Of a stretch of 35,236 nt of DNA, positions 25,501 through 33,100 are shown piece by piece. Source of the stretch: JAMOAW01 sp039908535 (GTDB taxonomy: Bacteria > Pseudomonadota > Magnetococcia > Magnetococcales > JADFZT01). The translations under genes were made by a program, and so were the position numbers. The stretch lies in NCBI GenBank assembly GCA_039908535.1, contig JAMOAW010000014.1, positions 1 to 35,236 of the forward strand. Direction: 5' to 3'. The first letter of the stretch is position 1. Every line of letters begins with the position of its first letter. A model generated the notes under the pieces. The model was not told the origin of the DNA. It did no database searches and saw only the letters and a list, made by a program, of their open reading frames with translations.

Positions 25501-26130
25501 TAAATGACGGGCGATGCTCGGGGTAACAAAACTGATGACACCCTCTCGATGCAGGGTGAGTAAAATATCATGGGTGTTTTCAAGGATACTGCGCAATTTG
25601 CTCTCACTGCGCTTTAATATATGGGTTACTTGCCGCAGTTCGGTGATGTCTATGTCAATACCGACCATGGCTTCTACCCTGCCGTTGGTGTCCAAAATGG
25701 GACTCAATGAGCGGCGAAACCATTTAATGCCCCCATCCGCCAGCCGCAAGCGATACTCCACCCCTTGCACAGAGTGCCCGGAGGAGAGCACTCTGTGCAG
25801 GGCCTGTTCATGGTTTTGGAGATCCCCTAAATCCACCAGATGGGCAAAGGGGCGTTGCAATAAATGCTCGACGGTATATCCCAACAATGGTGAAACCGTT
25901 GGGGCGATAAATTGAATGATGCCCTGCTGGTCCAGAGTATAAATCAACTCTTGAACGTTGGAAAAAATATCTCGAAAGCGTCGTTCGCTCTCTTTCTGGG
26001 CCATCAACTCCTCTTGCAACGTTTTAATCTGGATCGCTTGGCGGTGGAACTCTTGCTCCTGGGCTAAAAGGTGTTGGACAGGAGGCAAAAGTTTCAGCAA
26101 GGACCAAAATAAATTTTTTATAATATTCAC
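22570..26130 (-). CDS. Hybrid histidine kinase with triple PAS, two REC and HPt
   Basis: 1186 residues, starting at GTG 26128-26130 with GGAG about 10 bases upstream. A short amphipathic N-terminus (MNIIKNLFWSLLKLL) precedes three PAS domains (about 50-170, 175-300, 305-430; the second begins KLRSILENTHDILLTL). Then HisKA with His452 (MSHEIRTPMNAIIGL), HATPase (DTGIGMTPEQ, YGGTGLGLTISKRL), REC1 (Asp743 in LMDMKMPGMSG), REC2 (Asp886 in LMDVQMPIMDG) and HPt (His1037 in TAHTLKGICGSIG). No clear membrane span, so it is cytosolic or peripherally attached. From HisKA onward it is a clear paralogue of the downstream kinase, which suggests tandem duplication with a swapped sensor. It begins one base after the MBL gene stop and overlaps the next gene. 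Confidence 0.95.
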   Translation of the reverse strand: MNIIKNLFWSLLKLLPPVQHLLAQEQEFHRQAIQIKTLQEELMAQKESERRFRDIFSNVQELIYTLDQQGIIQFIAPTVSPLLGYTVEHLLQRPFAHLVDLGDLQNHEQALHRVLSSGHSVQGVEYRLRLADGGIKWFRRSLSPILDTNGRVEAMVGIDIDITELRQVTHILKRSESKLRSILENTHDILLTLHREGVISFVTPSIARHLKYSPETLMGRHISILLYTADLEDFLNLLETTLQEGKNRVDQEARFMAKDGTLHWWRFSLAVVSNESKHAPSLVMSATDVTKQKQQEASMRASEEKFRTLFEATGEGVLLLGRDGLMDCNEKAVEIFGCMDRNDLLTRQIQEFWPDRQPNGERSKKQAEKWRNMAFEEGSVSYEWLYRRADTGQEFPAEVLLNALALEGLPALQVVVRDITARKEMQSQLYAAIEVAEAASKAKGEFLANMSHEIRTPMNAIIGLSHLCLQTELSTKQRDYLRKVHNAANALLRLINDILDFSKIEAGKLEMEEADFALEEVLTHLASVVSVKSEEKNLEFLLDTSVDVPSRLVGDSLRLGQILTNLANNAIKFTERGEVSILTELLSQTETEAQLKFTVRDTGIGMTPEQMNKLFQEFSQADSSTTRKYGGTGLGLTISKRLVEKMGGNIWIESVPGLGSRFIFTVRLGKSTKQPKINRVPTNDVRELKVLVVDDNESARTIMYGYLDSFGYKVTTAVNGQRALDAVLQADGEGEPFDLVLMDMKMPGMSGLKACQQIKYKLPLKNRPHLIMVTSYGHDESSIQLQEMVSGYLVKPVSQSILFDAIMQAFGYGESRRAFPVITNSLENVKTLLQGCHLLLAEDNEINQQIAKELLEQVGILLTVVENGQEAVNKVIRESFDGVLMDVQMPIMDGMMATKKIRQDTPPDRLPIIAMTANAMTGDREKCLEAGMNDHISKPIDPEQLYGILTKWIKKNSAAQNFVPNTMIPSPSKEALSSSPFDLPGINETLGMKNMGGNAKLYENILRKFSINQKESLIIYAQAIQAGDWVLAHRTAHTLKGICGSIGAEELAQLASHLETMAGEERGFDQVQPTLEQAVTQLDILIQGMEKRFPPIVSETYILDSHAVLDPNCVQPLLNKAIQQLTLFDASVEKTLKEIDQATVGLAHREDLLKVKTHLERYEYDEALQLLYIWGDKIGLQLKDIS

Positions 26131-26131
26131 T

Positions 26132-26941
26132 TTAGCAAAGCTCCGCGTTTTTTTTATGGGATTTCTTCAGATAATAAAAATTCCTGACCTCTCTGAATAA
26201 ATCCACAAAATCCATCCGCAATGGGATTCTGGGTGGGCATGGGTTGATAATGGTACAACCACATTTTTTTTTAATGGATAATGGCAGTGTACAGAGTTCA
26301 TTGTAGTGGCTATGCACCGTCGAAGGAAAGGCTGATGTCTCACAATCATGAAAAATAATCTCGACTTGCTTGGCGATTTTTTCCAAAAGGATGGGATTAA
26401 AACGGGTGTCAGAAGAGAAAAATACCCGCTTGTTTTGGTAGCGGATGATCAATCCAAAACTGTACACCGTGGTCTCTAAAGATCCCAGGATATGTTCCAT
26501 AAGAATAGGTGTAAAAACGGCCCCCCTCCATTGAAAAGGAACTCCAGCTCGCACAGGGGAGAGTTGAAAATAGTCCGTGAGTGCCATCCGTCGTCCCTGA
26601 ATCCATTCCAATCCGCCCCGCAAAGAGTGTTTCCAAAGAGCAGGTAGCAGTGACTCTTCGATAAATAGCCTTGGATGATGGGCCCCAGGCGTAAAATAAC
26701 TGACAAAAGCCAACCATTCCAATCCACCAATATGATCGGCGTGGAGGTGTGAGATATAAACAGCTTCAATCTTGTGTGCTAAGTTGTGATGATCAATCCC
26801 AAAAGGCAATAAGGCAAATCGGGCATCGGAACCACAATCAATCAACATGTTGTGGCCATCCCCAGTGGTGATGAGGAGATTGGATTGCCAATAATCATAG
26901 CTTGTGAAGGCCGAACCAACGCCGATAAATGAAATTTTCAT
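26132..26941 (-). CDS. MBL-fold metallo-hydrolase, probably frameshifted near its end
   Basis: Metallo-beta-lactamase fold hydrolase, cytoplasmic (no signal peptide). Metal ligands visible: H65-L-H67-A-D69-H70 in ISHLHADHIGG, His150 in LMEHILGS, Asp178 in FFSSDTRF, His210 in STVHSHYNEL. FIGVGSAFTSYD at the start resembles RNase Z-like and cyclic-nucleotide phosphodiesterase-like members, but the substrate cannot be told. After Lys226 the frame as read ends in cysteine-rich sequence (CGCTIINPCPP...NAELC). One extra A in the A9 tract (26264-26272) instead gives MWLYHYQPMPTQNP...LSEEIP with TAA at 26154-26156 (about 262 residues), the WLYHY-type end typical of the family. It is the first gene of the operon with the two kinases. 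The ribosome site AAGGA is rather distant. Confidence 0.82.
   Translation of the reverse strand: MKISFIGVGSAFTSYDYWQSNLLITTGDGHNMLIDCGSDARFALLPFGIDHHNLAHKIEAVYISHLHADHIGGLEWLAFVSYFTPGAHHPRLFIEESLLPALWKHSLRGGLEWIQGRRMALTDYFQLSPVRAGVPFQWRGAVFTPILMEHILGSLETTVYSFGLIIRYQNKRVFFSSDTRFNPILLEKIAKQVEIIFHDCETSAFPSTVHSHYNELCTLPLSIKKKCGCTIINPCPPRIPLRMDFVDLFREVRNFYYLKKSHKKNAELC
26264..26272 (-). other. 9-base A/T tract, suspected frameshift site in the MBL gene
   Basis: Nine T on the plus strand (A in coding sense). Ten would join the catalytic part to the family-like C-terminus. It could be a sequencing miscount, a true mutation or a slippage site. Confidence 0.65.
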
Positions 26942-27044
26942 GCTGCGTTTACAATCCTTTTTGCATTTACGCGATGTTTGTTTGTTTTTCGGTAAGAGAA
27001 CTTTTATCCTGAGGGCTTGCGTCTTGCAAAAAAAAGTGCAAGGC

Positions 27045-27122
27045 TAAACCCTGGGGGATGAATCCCCCAGCCCCTCTCTTTGTTTTTAAGGTTTAAAAAA
27101 AAGAGGGGGGAAATTGGGGGGG
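27045..27122 (-). repeat. Family B repeat fragment, copy 7
   Basis: Inverted piece: CTAAACCCTGGGGGATGAAT, then CCCCC, CCCCTCTCTTTG, TTTAAAAAAAAGAGGGGG and AATTGGGGGGG. It lacks both ends. It directly abuts the stop codon (27124-27126) of the PilZ-like remnant. Confidence 0.7.
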
Positions 27123-27123
27123 T

Positions 27124-27328
27124 TTATGGCTTTTTGGTCAATTTTGCCTCGGCCTCTGGTGGTAAAAAAGTAAAATGGAGGACAAAAAGACAGGGGTCAC
27201 AGGAACGAATTTCGATCACCTTGCCAAGAATTCCCGCCACCATTTCCAACCCCTGCCCATCTAATAACGTCAAGCTCACATTATCCATTTTATCCACCTG
27301 TTGCAACGATCGTAAAAGGCCAATACCC
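27124..27328 (-). pseudogene. 3' remnant of a probable PilZ-domain gene
   Basis: A minus-strand frame reads GIGLLRSLQQVDKMDNVSLT, then LLDGQGLEMVAGILGKVIEI and CLFVLHFTFLPPEAEAKL, ending TAA at 27124. The spacing (GIGLL, then a G-V-I-E-I strand, then an F-x-F-L strand before a helix) fits the second half of a PilZ domain, which binds c-di-GMP. The first half, including the expected RxxxR motif, is absent, because upstream sequence changes to transposase near 27329. A start could be assigned only inside the fragment. The assignment rests on pattern, so it is moderate. Confidence 0.45.
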
Positions 27329-28165
27329 TCTCAAAGCCGTATCAATTTTCTGGAGTTGCTGGGGGGAAAACAGCCAGATTATATACTCAATACTGGTGCG
27401 TTGGAATATATGGCTGACCATAAGCTTCCTACACATTTCTTGAAAGCACTGGATATGGTGCTGCGGTTTGAAAATAAGGAGTCATGGGAAGTATTCCTTC
27501 AACAGAAAGGGATTAAAGGCCCACGTCATAAAAGGATCGCAACGGAAGGTGTTCTGATGGGAGGCCTTTTGGCATCTGGATTTTCAAAAGATATGAGCAT
27601 CTTGAGTGATGATGCTGGACAATTCAATGTATTTGATCATGCGTTATGTTGGATACATGCCGAGCGCGGGATTACCAAACTGAATCCAATCAATGAAGAT
27701 CGCAAAAAAGCGGTTAAATGGGCCCGTACACAAATATGGGATTTGTATGCTGATTTGAAACTTTATAAACTCAAGCCAGACCAAAATAAAGCGTTGGCAA
27801 AAGATATCCATGATCGTTTTGACGAACTATGTATGACCACGACTTGTTATCCAGATCTCAACGAAACGCTTAAAAGGCTTCTTCGTAACAAGGATGAGCT
27901 ATTGCGTGTCCTGGATAAGCCTTGGCTTCCACTTCACAACAATTTAAGCGAATCAGATATTCGAGAATATGTTCAAAAAAGGAAAATCAGTGGAGGTACA
28001 CGGAGTGAATCAGGACGACGATGTCGGGATACTTTTGCAAGTTTGAAGAAAACTTGCAGAAAACACGGTATCACCTTCTGGGAGTTTCTGAAGGACAGAG
28101 TGGGCAATCTGAATCAAATTCCGTTTTTGCCGGAAGTGATTCGTAATGCATCGCATGCTTCATAA
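27329..28165 (+). mobile_element. 5'-truncated IS66-family transposase
   Basis: About 275 C-terminal residues of an IS66 TnpC-type transposase: LSDDAGQFNVFDHALCWIHA followed by ER, then LPLHNNLSESDIREYVQKRK and the hallmark GTRSESGRRCRDTFASLKKT. The family is usually around 500 residues. The open frame extends upstream to 27080, but that part is antisense to the PilZ remnant and unrelated to transposases, so the true N-terminal half is missing and the element is dead. No complementary left end and no tnpA/tnpB genes are seen. Sequence from 28166 to about 28287 may be the element's right end; I find no terminal repeat to prove it. Confidence 0.8.
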
Positions 28166-28287
28166 GGCAGTGCGATTACCTGCCGTTATGGAGTAGTTGC
28201 ATTTTTTCCATAGGCGTGATGTTTACGACATGCACATATTGTACGAGACAAGGTCTCATATTTACCCATTTGATTGCAAATTGGTAT

Positions 28288-28394
28288 GAATCCTCCAATA
28301 CCCCCCTTTTTTTTTAAGACTTAAAAAAAAAGGGGGGTATTGGGGGGCGGTTCTGGGCCCCCCAAGGTCTTGATTTTTATTTTTCCGATACATT
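28288..28394 (-). repeat. Family B repeat fragment, copy 8
   Basis: Inverted: CCAATACCCCCCTTTTTTTT, AAGACTTAAAAAAAAAGGGG, GGGGGGCGGTTCTGGGCCCC, CCAAGGTCTTGATTTTTATT and the end TTTTCCGATACAT. It lacks the TGCCCGCAGGGCA end. With the fragment at 27045 it brackets the PilZ/IS66 scar. Confidence 0.8.
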
Positions 28395-28473
28395 AAAAAC
28401 AAAGAGGGGAACTGGGGGTCTGTGCGATGGGTAAAACGTTTGTGAGTGTGCGTTTAATGGAACAATAAACGGC

Positions 28474-28803
28474 TTACCATTCTACTAAAAATTCAAAGTA
28501 GGGGTAATCCTGTCCTTCCCATGTTTTATTGCTAATATTCATCAGCTTAACTGTATAGGAATTATGACTCAATTTGATTTTTTTGGTGTTACTTTTGTCG
28601 AAATCAAATTTTAATGTTTTAGTCGATTTGGTATCTTTCATATCCGCAGGATGATCGTCATCGAAAGGATTTATTTTGACAGTAACTTCACGATCTGAGT
28701 ATGGTTCACTCAGTTTTATACTAAGACCTTCCACGCATCCTATGGATGGTGCTTCAGGATCAGAACAAGGAGAAATTGTTACATTTTGGGTATTATTTGC
28801 CAT
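28474..28803 (-). CDS. Small hypothetical protein, beta-rich
   Basis: 109 residues from ATG 28801-28803, chosen because AAGGAG lies 7 bases upstream; the frame extends further upstream without a comparable site. I do not recognise a family. No signal peptide or membrane segment. It is acidic, with two Cys near the start (SPCSDPEAPSIGCVEG), alternating hydrophobic/polar strands (VTVKINPF, KIKLSHNSYTVKLMNI) and an aromatic end (YPYFEFLVEW). A compact beta-sandwich is likely. It stands alone between a repeat fragment and the cold-shock gene, which is divergent. The strong ribosome site argues for a real gene. Confidence 0.6.
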   Translation of the reverse strand: MANNTQNVTISPCSDPEAPSIGCVEGLSIKLSEPYSDREVTVKINPFDDDHPADMKDTKSTKTLKFDFDKSNTKKIKLSHNSYTVKLMNISNKTWEGQDYPYFEFLVEW

Positions 28804-29003
28804 GTTTAAACTCCTTACTTTAAGGTGTTCTAAAAGTCTATATTTTGGGATGCGTATAACCATCCTTTACATCGGATTCATTATAGATGTGGTCCCGATT
28901 TTTTTCAAGATTTTCGATCGGTTTTCCGGTATTTTTTCCGCATCTACTCGTTTCCATTTTTAGCCAGTTCAAAAATAAATCGTCATACGATAGATAAAAA
29001 AAG

Positions 29004-29032
29004 TTGCATAAAGAAAAAAAACATGTTTTAAT
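29004..29032 (+). promoter_or_regulatory. Putative promoter of the cold-shock gene
   Basis: TTGCAT (29004-29009) and TTTAAT (29027-29032) with 17 bases between. It would give a leader of nearly 200 nt before the ATG at 29235. The 431-base gap 28804-29234 otherwise shows no gene. Confidence 0.4.
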
Positions 29033-29234
29033 AGACTATCAAATTCGGCAGTAAGCAGAAAACATAGCCCCACTTAGGATCATAAGGATCGTACAAGTTA
29101 GATGTCAGGTACCGTCGTACTTCGTTTTCCCTGCGGTTTTTCAGACTTTAAGCTTCCATCCTCTTTGTCACTCCCATTATCGGTACTGTGCAAACGCTCT
29201 GCCAATCTCACCTCACTTCATTTGGAGAAAAAAA

Positions 29235-29447
29235 ATGGCAGATCGTGAAATTGGAACAGTTAAATGGTTTAACGACAGCAAAGGATTTGGCTTTGTCGAG
29301 CGTCCGAATGGCAAAGGTGACGCATTTGTTCACCACAGTGCCATCACCGGAAATGGGTTTAAATCCCTCTCGGAAGGTCAAAAAGTAGAATTTACCGTCA
29401 CCCAGGGCGATAAAGGCCCGAAGGCAGAATATGTCGTCGCTATGTAA
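29235..29447 (+). CDS. Cold-shock domain protein (CspA family)
   Basis: 70 residues, the standard length of a single cold-shock domain that binds single-stranded RNA or DNA and melts RNA structure in the cytoplasm. It opens IGTVKWFNDSKGFGFVE, containing RNP1 (KGFGFV); RNP2 reads DAFVHHSAI; the end EYVVAM is typical. Start ATG 29235 with GGAG 8 bases upstream in TTTGGAGAAAAAAAATG. A long leader and a strong terminator make it a single-gene transcript. I cannot tell which csp paralogue it is, or whether it is cold-inducible. Confidence 0.95.
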   Translation: MADREIGTVKWFNDSKGFGFVERPNGKGDAFVHHSAITGNGFKSLSEGQKVEFTVTQGDKGPKAEYVVAM

Positions 29448-29461
29448 TTCGTAGCACAATG

Positions 29462-29498
29462 AAAAGCCGCCATGATCTTTATGGCGGCTTTTTTTTTT
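29462..29498 (+). terminator. Rho-independent terminator of the cold-shock gene
   Basis: A 9-bp stem AGCCGCCAT / ATGGCGGCT (29465-29473 and 29481-29489, with flanking A/T pairs) is followed by a run of T to 29498, 15 bases after the stop codon. Confidence 0.93.
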
Positions 29499-29577
29499 GT
29501 GTGTGAGTATGAGCGTTTCGAGGGCAGTCGTCGTATCCAGACCATTTATGCCCTTCGAGAAAAAAACTAAAGGTTAT

Positions 29578-29634
29578 ACTTTTGCGGATGAATCCCCACG
29601 TCCCCTCTTTTTTGATTTTGTACCCACAGGGCAT
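29578..29634 (+). repeat. Degenerate family B fragment, copy 9
   Basis: GGATGAATCCCCACGTCCCC, TCTTTTTTG and a right end ACCCACAGGGCAT. It is directly followed by the left end of copy 10. Confidence 0.55.
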
Positions 29635-29641
29635 CATGTGC

Positions 29642-29788
29642 ATGTATCGGAAAAATAAAAATCAAGACCTTTGGGGGGGCCAGAACCGCCCCCCAAACCC
29701 CCCACCCTTCTTTTTCAATTCTTAAAAAAAAGAGGGGGGTTTGGGGGATTCATTCCCCAAGGTTTTGATTTTTTTGCCCGTAGGGCAT
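29642..29788 (+). repeat. Family B palindromic repeat, copy 10 (complete)
   Basis: Left end ATGTATCGGAAAAATAAAAA, CAAGACCTTTGGGGGGGCC, AACCGCCCCCCAAACCCCCC, TTCTTAAAAAAAAGAGGGGG, GGGGGATTCATTCCCC and right end TGCCCGTAGGGCAT. Very similar to copies 1 and 3. Confidence 0.88.
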
Positions 29789-29839
29789 TATGTTCATAAT
29801 CATGCTCAATGTTTCCCTTGCAAAACGCGTTTAAACAGG

Positions 29840-29983
29840 ATGCCCTGCGGGCAAAAAAGTCACAATAAAAACCCTGGGGGATGAATCCCTCAGACCCCCC
29901 TCTTTTTTTTAAAGAATTATAAAGAAAAGGGTGGGGGGCGGTTCTGGGCCCCCAAGGTCTTGATTTTTATTTTTCCGATACAT
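29840..29983 (-). repeat. Family B palindromic repeat, copy 11 (inverted)
   Basis: Begins with ATGCCCTGCGGGCAAAAAA and ends GATTTTTATTTTTCCGATAC then AT, the reverse of copy 10. The two right ends face each other across 51 bases, forming one inverted pair at 29642-29983. The stretch 29499-30018 contains no gene, only these repeats. Confidence 0.88.
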
Positions 29984-30018
29984 GGACGGGTTCCAACGGA
30001 ATCCATGATGGATGTCAT

Positions 30019-32226
30019 ATGAAAATGGTTAAAAATAGAGAAATTTTATCTCATTTATTCTTGATTTGTCTGGCTGGATTTGTTGTATCTCCTTATTTTT
30101 TTTCATCTTTCCCTATCAATTCAGAAGATCTATTTTATTCAGGAATCCCATTGATCGTATGGATCAAAGACCTTTTGGTTGGAAAGATTATCTTCTGGCA
30201 ACCAAATGCAGCTCTTGGCTTGCCATGGCCATCACCTCATGGGGTGACGAATATTTTGTTTATACCTTTGTTCGCTTTTTTTGAATATTTTTCTGTTGTT
30301 GGATTTATAATATTTTTTCATATTGTCATTATGCTTATTTATTTGCAACGCCTTGGTCGATTGTGGAGATTTCCACCCTTTGTGCAATGGACTTTAGCCG
30401 TGACCTGTACTTTTTCTCCCACGTTGCACTATCTGTATTGGAATGAAGCTTCTTGTGTATTTATAACAACCTGTATGTTACCAGTTGCCCTTTATTATCA
30501 AATTCGTATGCATTTTGCGGATAATACGAGAAAAGAGAGTTTGATAGCCGCTTGTCTATTTGGTATGACGATTGGGTATCAAGTATTAAATGGTCATCCA
30601 GGAGTTTTATCTACATATTTGATCGTTCATATACTGATTGCCTTGGGAGATGTTAACCGCTTATCTGTTGTATGGTTATATATTTTGTCCATGTTGGTGG
30701 TGATTTTGTTATCTGTGGATAAAGTCATTTTTTTATGGCATGAACATGCTAAGTTTCCAGCTTATATCATTCGCGAGCATCAGGGTCATGAAATTCCATG
30801 GCATTTGGTGCTGTGGAATGTTTTTTTTAAACCGTTTTTCCTGCCAAGTTTGCAATCTTTTGATTCTTTGCGTCAGTTTGGTTATGAATTTTATGAGTAT
30901 TTTAAAAATATCAGAACAATCAATTTTGGGGGACCTTTTGCCTTAAGCGCACTCCTCTTATCGCCAATATTAGCCAGGCAAGAGAGGATGTTTTTTCCTC
31001 TCTGGTTTTCAATGATTTTAACTGTTTTTTTGTTGATGATCCCAGGTGAATTTTTGCCTGATTTTATCTCTTCCTCCTGGACTTGGCGTGATCCCGTTAA
31101 TCTTTTGGGGGCACTTTTAGGAGCTATGGGGATCTCCTGTTTGTTGAAAAGGCCCGGATTTGATTCTCCTGGTCGTTTGCAAAAATGGGTGCATGCCGTC
31201 TTGGTCGTGCAGATGTTGATGATGTTTTTTGGCAATCTGCCTTCTTTGATTGGGCAGGTCATTTTTCCATCTCAGGTGTCATTTCATCATGTTGGGGAAT
31301 ATAATGCTGCACTTGATTCAAAAATCACGACATCGTTCACCCGCATCTTGAAAAGGGAGTTTGGCGAAATGGCGAATGAACAGGACCCTGCTCCTCGTAT
31401 GATGTATGCAAAACATTCTCTTCAAAAGCTGCGCCGAAGGCATTTGGTCAAAATTGGCCTTGTCCCCAATGTGTTAATCTTGCACGGATTTGCGGAACTG
31501 TATTTTATATCCAAAGGTATTTCTCAAGATCGCCTAGCCCCTTCCTGGTCCATCCCCTATGGTCAAATTGGCCCATCGGAAAATTTCAATAGCAGTGGCT
31601 TGGATATGGATGAAATGGATTGGCCCTTGCAATCGCAATCTTTGTTGACGCTTTTGGGTGTGCAAGCGGTGGTGAGCATGGGGGAGAGTCATGTGCATGC
31701 AAAATATCTTGAGAAGGTGGAAACCGTGCGGGAGCCATTGAAAGAACCATTGAGCCTTTATCGTAATACGAATTATTGGCCAAACGCCATTGTATTGGCA
31801 GATGAATGGGTTAAAACGCCACTAAATTATGCGCCAATCTGTAAACATAAGACACTTATTTGCTTAGATGTCACTCCTGTCGTCGAAAATACGGATCCAA
31901 AGCGTGATCCTGTAAATTATAAATTGATAGAAAATGGTTTCTTGCTGACTTTAGCCCCCTCAACACAAGAACGTTGGGTTTTGGTAACGAATATGTTTCT
32001 TGAAGATTGGCGGGCATGGGATAAAGAGGGACGTTCTGTACATGTGCAAGATTGGTATGGTCTGGTGCTGGTCAAGGTACCCTCTGGAGCAGATATGGTA
32101 CGGTTATCTGCTGTTTCTGATTGGCGCATGCCCAGATGGATTTTTGCGATTTTGGTGCAAGTGGCGATGATTATTTTTTTGGTTGTTCATGGTTGGCATC
32201 GTTGGCACCAGAGGGGCAGCAGATAG
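30019..32226 (+). CDS. Large polytopic membrane protein, YfhO-like
   Basis: 735 residues. About ten to eleven hydrophobic segments in the first 420 residues, then a soluble region of roughly 290 residues and one last membrane helix (IFAILVQVAMIIFLVVHGW). The layout, and the near-terminal segment VTNMFLEDWRAW followed by YGLVLVKVPSGADMVRLSAV, resemble YfhO-type and related GT-C-fold membrane glycosyltransferases, in which this part is a jelly-roll-like outer domain. Conserved acidic residues near the N-terminus (NSEDLFY) could take part in sugar transfer, but this is inference. Start ATG 30019 with only a weak site. First gene of a tight four-gene set (one-base gap to the next). Visibly AT-richer than the housekeeping region. 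It may instead be a flippase-like or uncharacterised protein. Confidence 0.6.
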   Translation: MKMVKNREILSHLFLICLAGFVVSPYFFSSFPINSEDLFYSGIPLIVWIKDLLVGKIIFWQPNAALGLPWPSPHGVTNILFIPLFAFFEYFSVVGFIIFFHIVIMLIYLQRLGRLWRFPPFVQWTLAVTCTFSPTLHYLYWNEASCVFITTCMLPVALYYQIRMHFADNTRKESLIAACLFGMTIGYQVLNGHPGVLSTYLIVHILIALGDVNRLSVVWLYILSMLVVILLSVDKVIFLWHEHAKFPAYIIREHQGHEIPWHLVLWNVFFKPFFLPSLQSFDSLRQFGYEFYEYFKNIRTINFGGPFALSALLLSPILARQERMFFPLWFSMILTVFLLMIPGEFLPDFISSSWTWRDPVNLLGALLGAMGISCLLKRPGFDSPGRLQKWVHAVLVVQMLMMFFGNLPSLIGQVIFPSQVSFHHVGEYNAALDSKITTSFTRILKREFGEMANEQDPAPRMMYAKHSLQKLRRRHLVKIGLVPNVLILHGFAELYFISKGISQDRLAPSWSIPYGQIGPSENFNSSGLDMDEMDWPLQSQSLLTLLGVQAVVSMGESHVHAKYLEKVETVREPLKEPLSLYRNTNYWPNAIVLADEWVKTPLNYAPICKHKTLICLDVTPVVENTDPKRDPVNYKLIENGFLLTLAPSTQERWVLVTNMFLEDWRAWDKEGRSVHVQDWYGLVLVKVPSGADMVRLSAVSDWRMPRWIFAILVQVAMIIFLVVHGWHRWHQRGSR

Positions 32227-32227
32227 G

Positions 32228-33097
32228 GTGTGTTATATAAAAACGAGATTTTCAAGTTGTCCATGTTGTCGTAATGACCGACTGGTGCGATTGTACGCCA
32301 ATCCTCATCCGCTTCCAGTAACCAACTGGCGACAATTTTATTTTGGTGGCAGGGAATTTTTACCTGATATCATTGGGTGTGGCATGTGCGGTTATCACTT
32401 TCTTAACTATTTACATCCAGAAGACGCTTTATTTTATCAAACACTGGATCTATCCGATTTCAAGGAACTCACTCAACAGCGCAGAAACTATTTTACATTA
32501 GTTCGAAAATCTCTTGAGAGTGCCGGATTGACACTGCAACCCAAAAAACATATTCTTGATATTGGATGTGGTAATGGGGAGTGGTTGGAAACTTGGCACG
32601 GAGATGTCATTGGTCATGGCATTGAAATCCATCCAGATTATATCGTTCATCTTCGTAAAAAAGGATTTGCTGCGCTCTCCTTGGAAGAGGCTATGCCAGA
32701 AGGATACGCCATGGTCTCTCTATTTGATGTCCTGGAGCATGTTGCCGAACCGAGTACATTGTTAGAACAGGCGGCGACATTGGTTTGTCCAGGAGGGCAT
32801 TTGGTGTTGGGTGTACCAGATATGGGGCGGTGGATAGTGCGTATGCTTGCCGAGCGTTACTATTTATATTGCCCAGCTCATTATTCATATTTTACCCGCT
32901 CTGCGCTGTTGTTCCTGATAAAAAATACATTACATAAAAAGATTAAAATAAATATTTTTCCCTCTCCTCCTATGGGCACTTCTGTCAATGGAGTCCTGAA
33001 ATGGCTTGGCGGGCTTAAGGTAGCTGATAACTGGAATTTTCAATTACCTATTGGTTATCGAGCAAGCATGATTGTTTGGATCTATCTGGAGGAATGA
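32228..33097 (+). CDS. SAM-dependent methyltransferase with N-terminal zinc ribbon
   Basis: 289 residues from GTG 32228, one base after the previous stop; upstream in-frame starts inside the YfhO-like gene are less likely. An N-terminal four-cysteine ribbon (SCPCCRN and, about 40 residues later, GCGMCGYHFLN) precedes a class I Rossmann methyltransferase: motif I ILDIGCGNGEWL, an acidic residue at the end of strand 2 (HGIEIHPDY), and the LFDVLEHVAEP segment typical of Methyltransf_11/23 members. Proteins of this layout often methylate sugars or lipid-linked intermediates in polysaccharide loci; the substrate is unknown. It shares its architecture with the next gene, though the sequences are quite diverged. 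Confidence 0.8.
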   Translation: MCYIKTRFSSCPCCRNDRLVRLYANPHPLPVTNWRQFYFGGREFLPDIIGCGMCGYHFLNYLHPEDALFYQTLDLSDFKELTQQRRNYFTLVRKSLESAGLTLQPKKHILDIGCGNGEWLETWHGDVIGHGIEIHPDYIVHLRKKGFAALSLEEAMPEGYAMVSLFDVLEHVAEPSTLLEQAATLVCPGGHLVLGVPDMGRWIVRMLAERYYLYCPAHYSYFTRSALLFLIKNTLHKKIKINIFPSPPMGTSVNGVLKWLGGLKVADNWNFQLPIGYRASMIVWIYLEE

Positions 33098-33100
33098 CAG

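Noticed and set aside
27080..27328. N-terminal part of the 361-codon transposase frame
   Set aside because: No transposase similarity, antisense to the PilZ-like remnant and starting in a repeat; treated as a fusion artefact.
32183..32227. Upstream TTG/ATG starts for the first methyltransferase
   Set aside because: They lie inside the preceding membrane protein gene; GTG 32228 directly after its stop fits the operon better.
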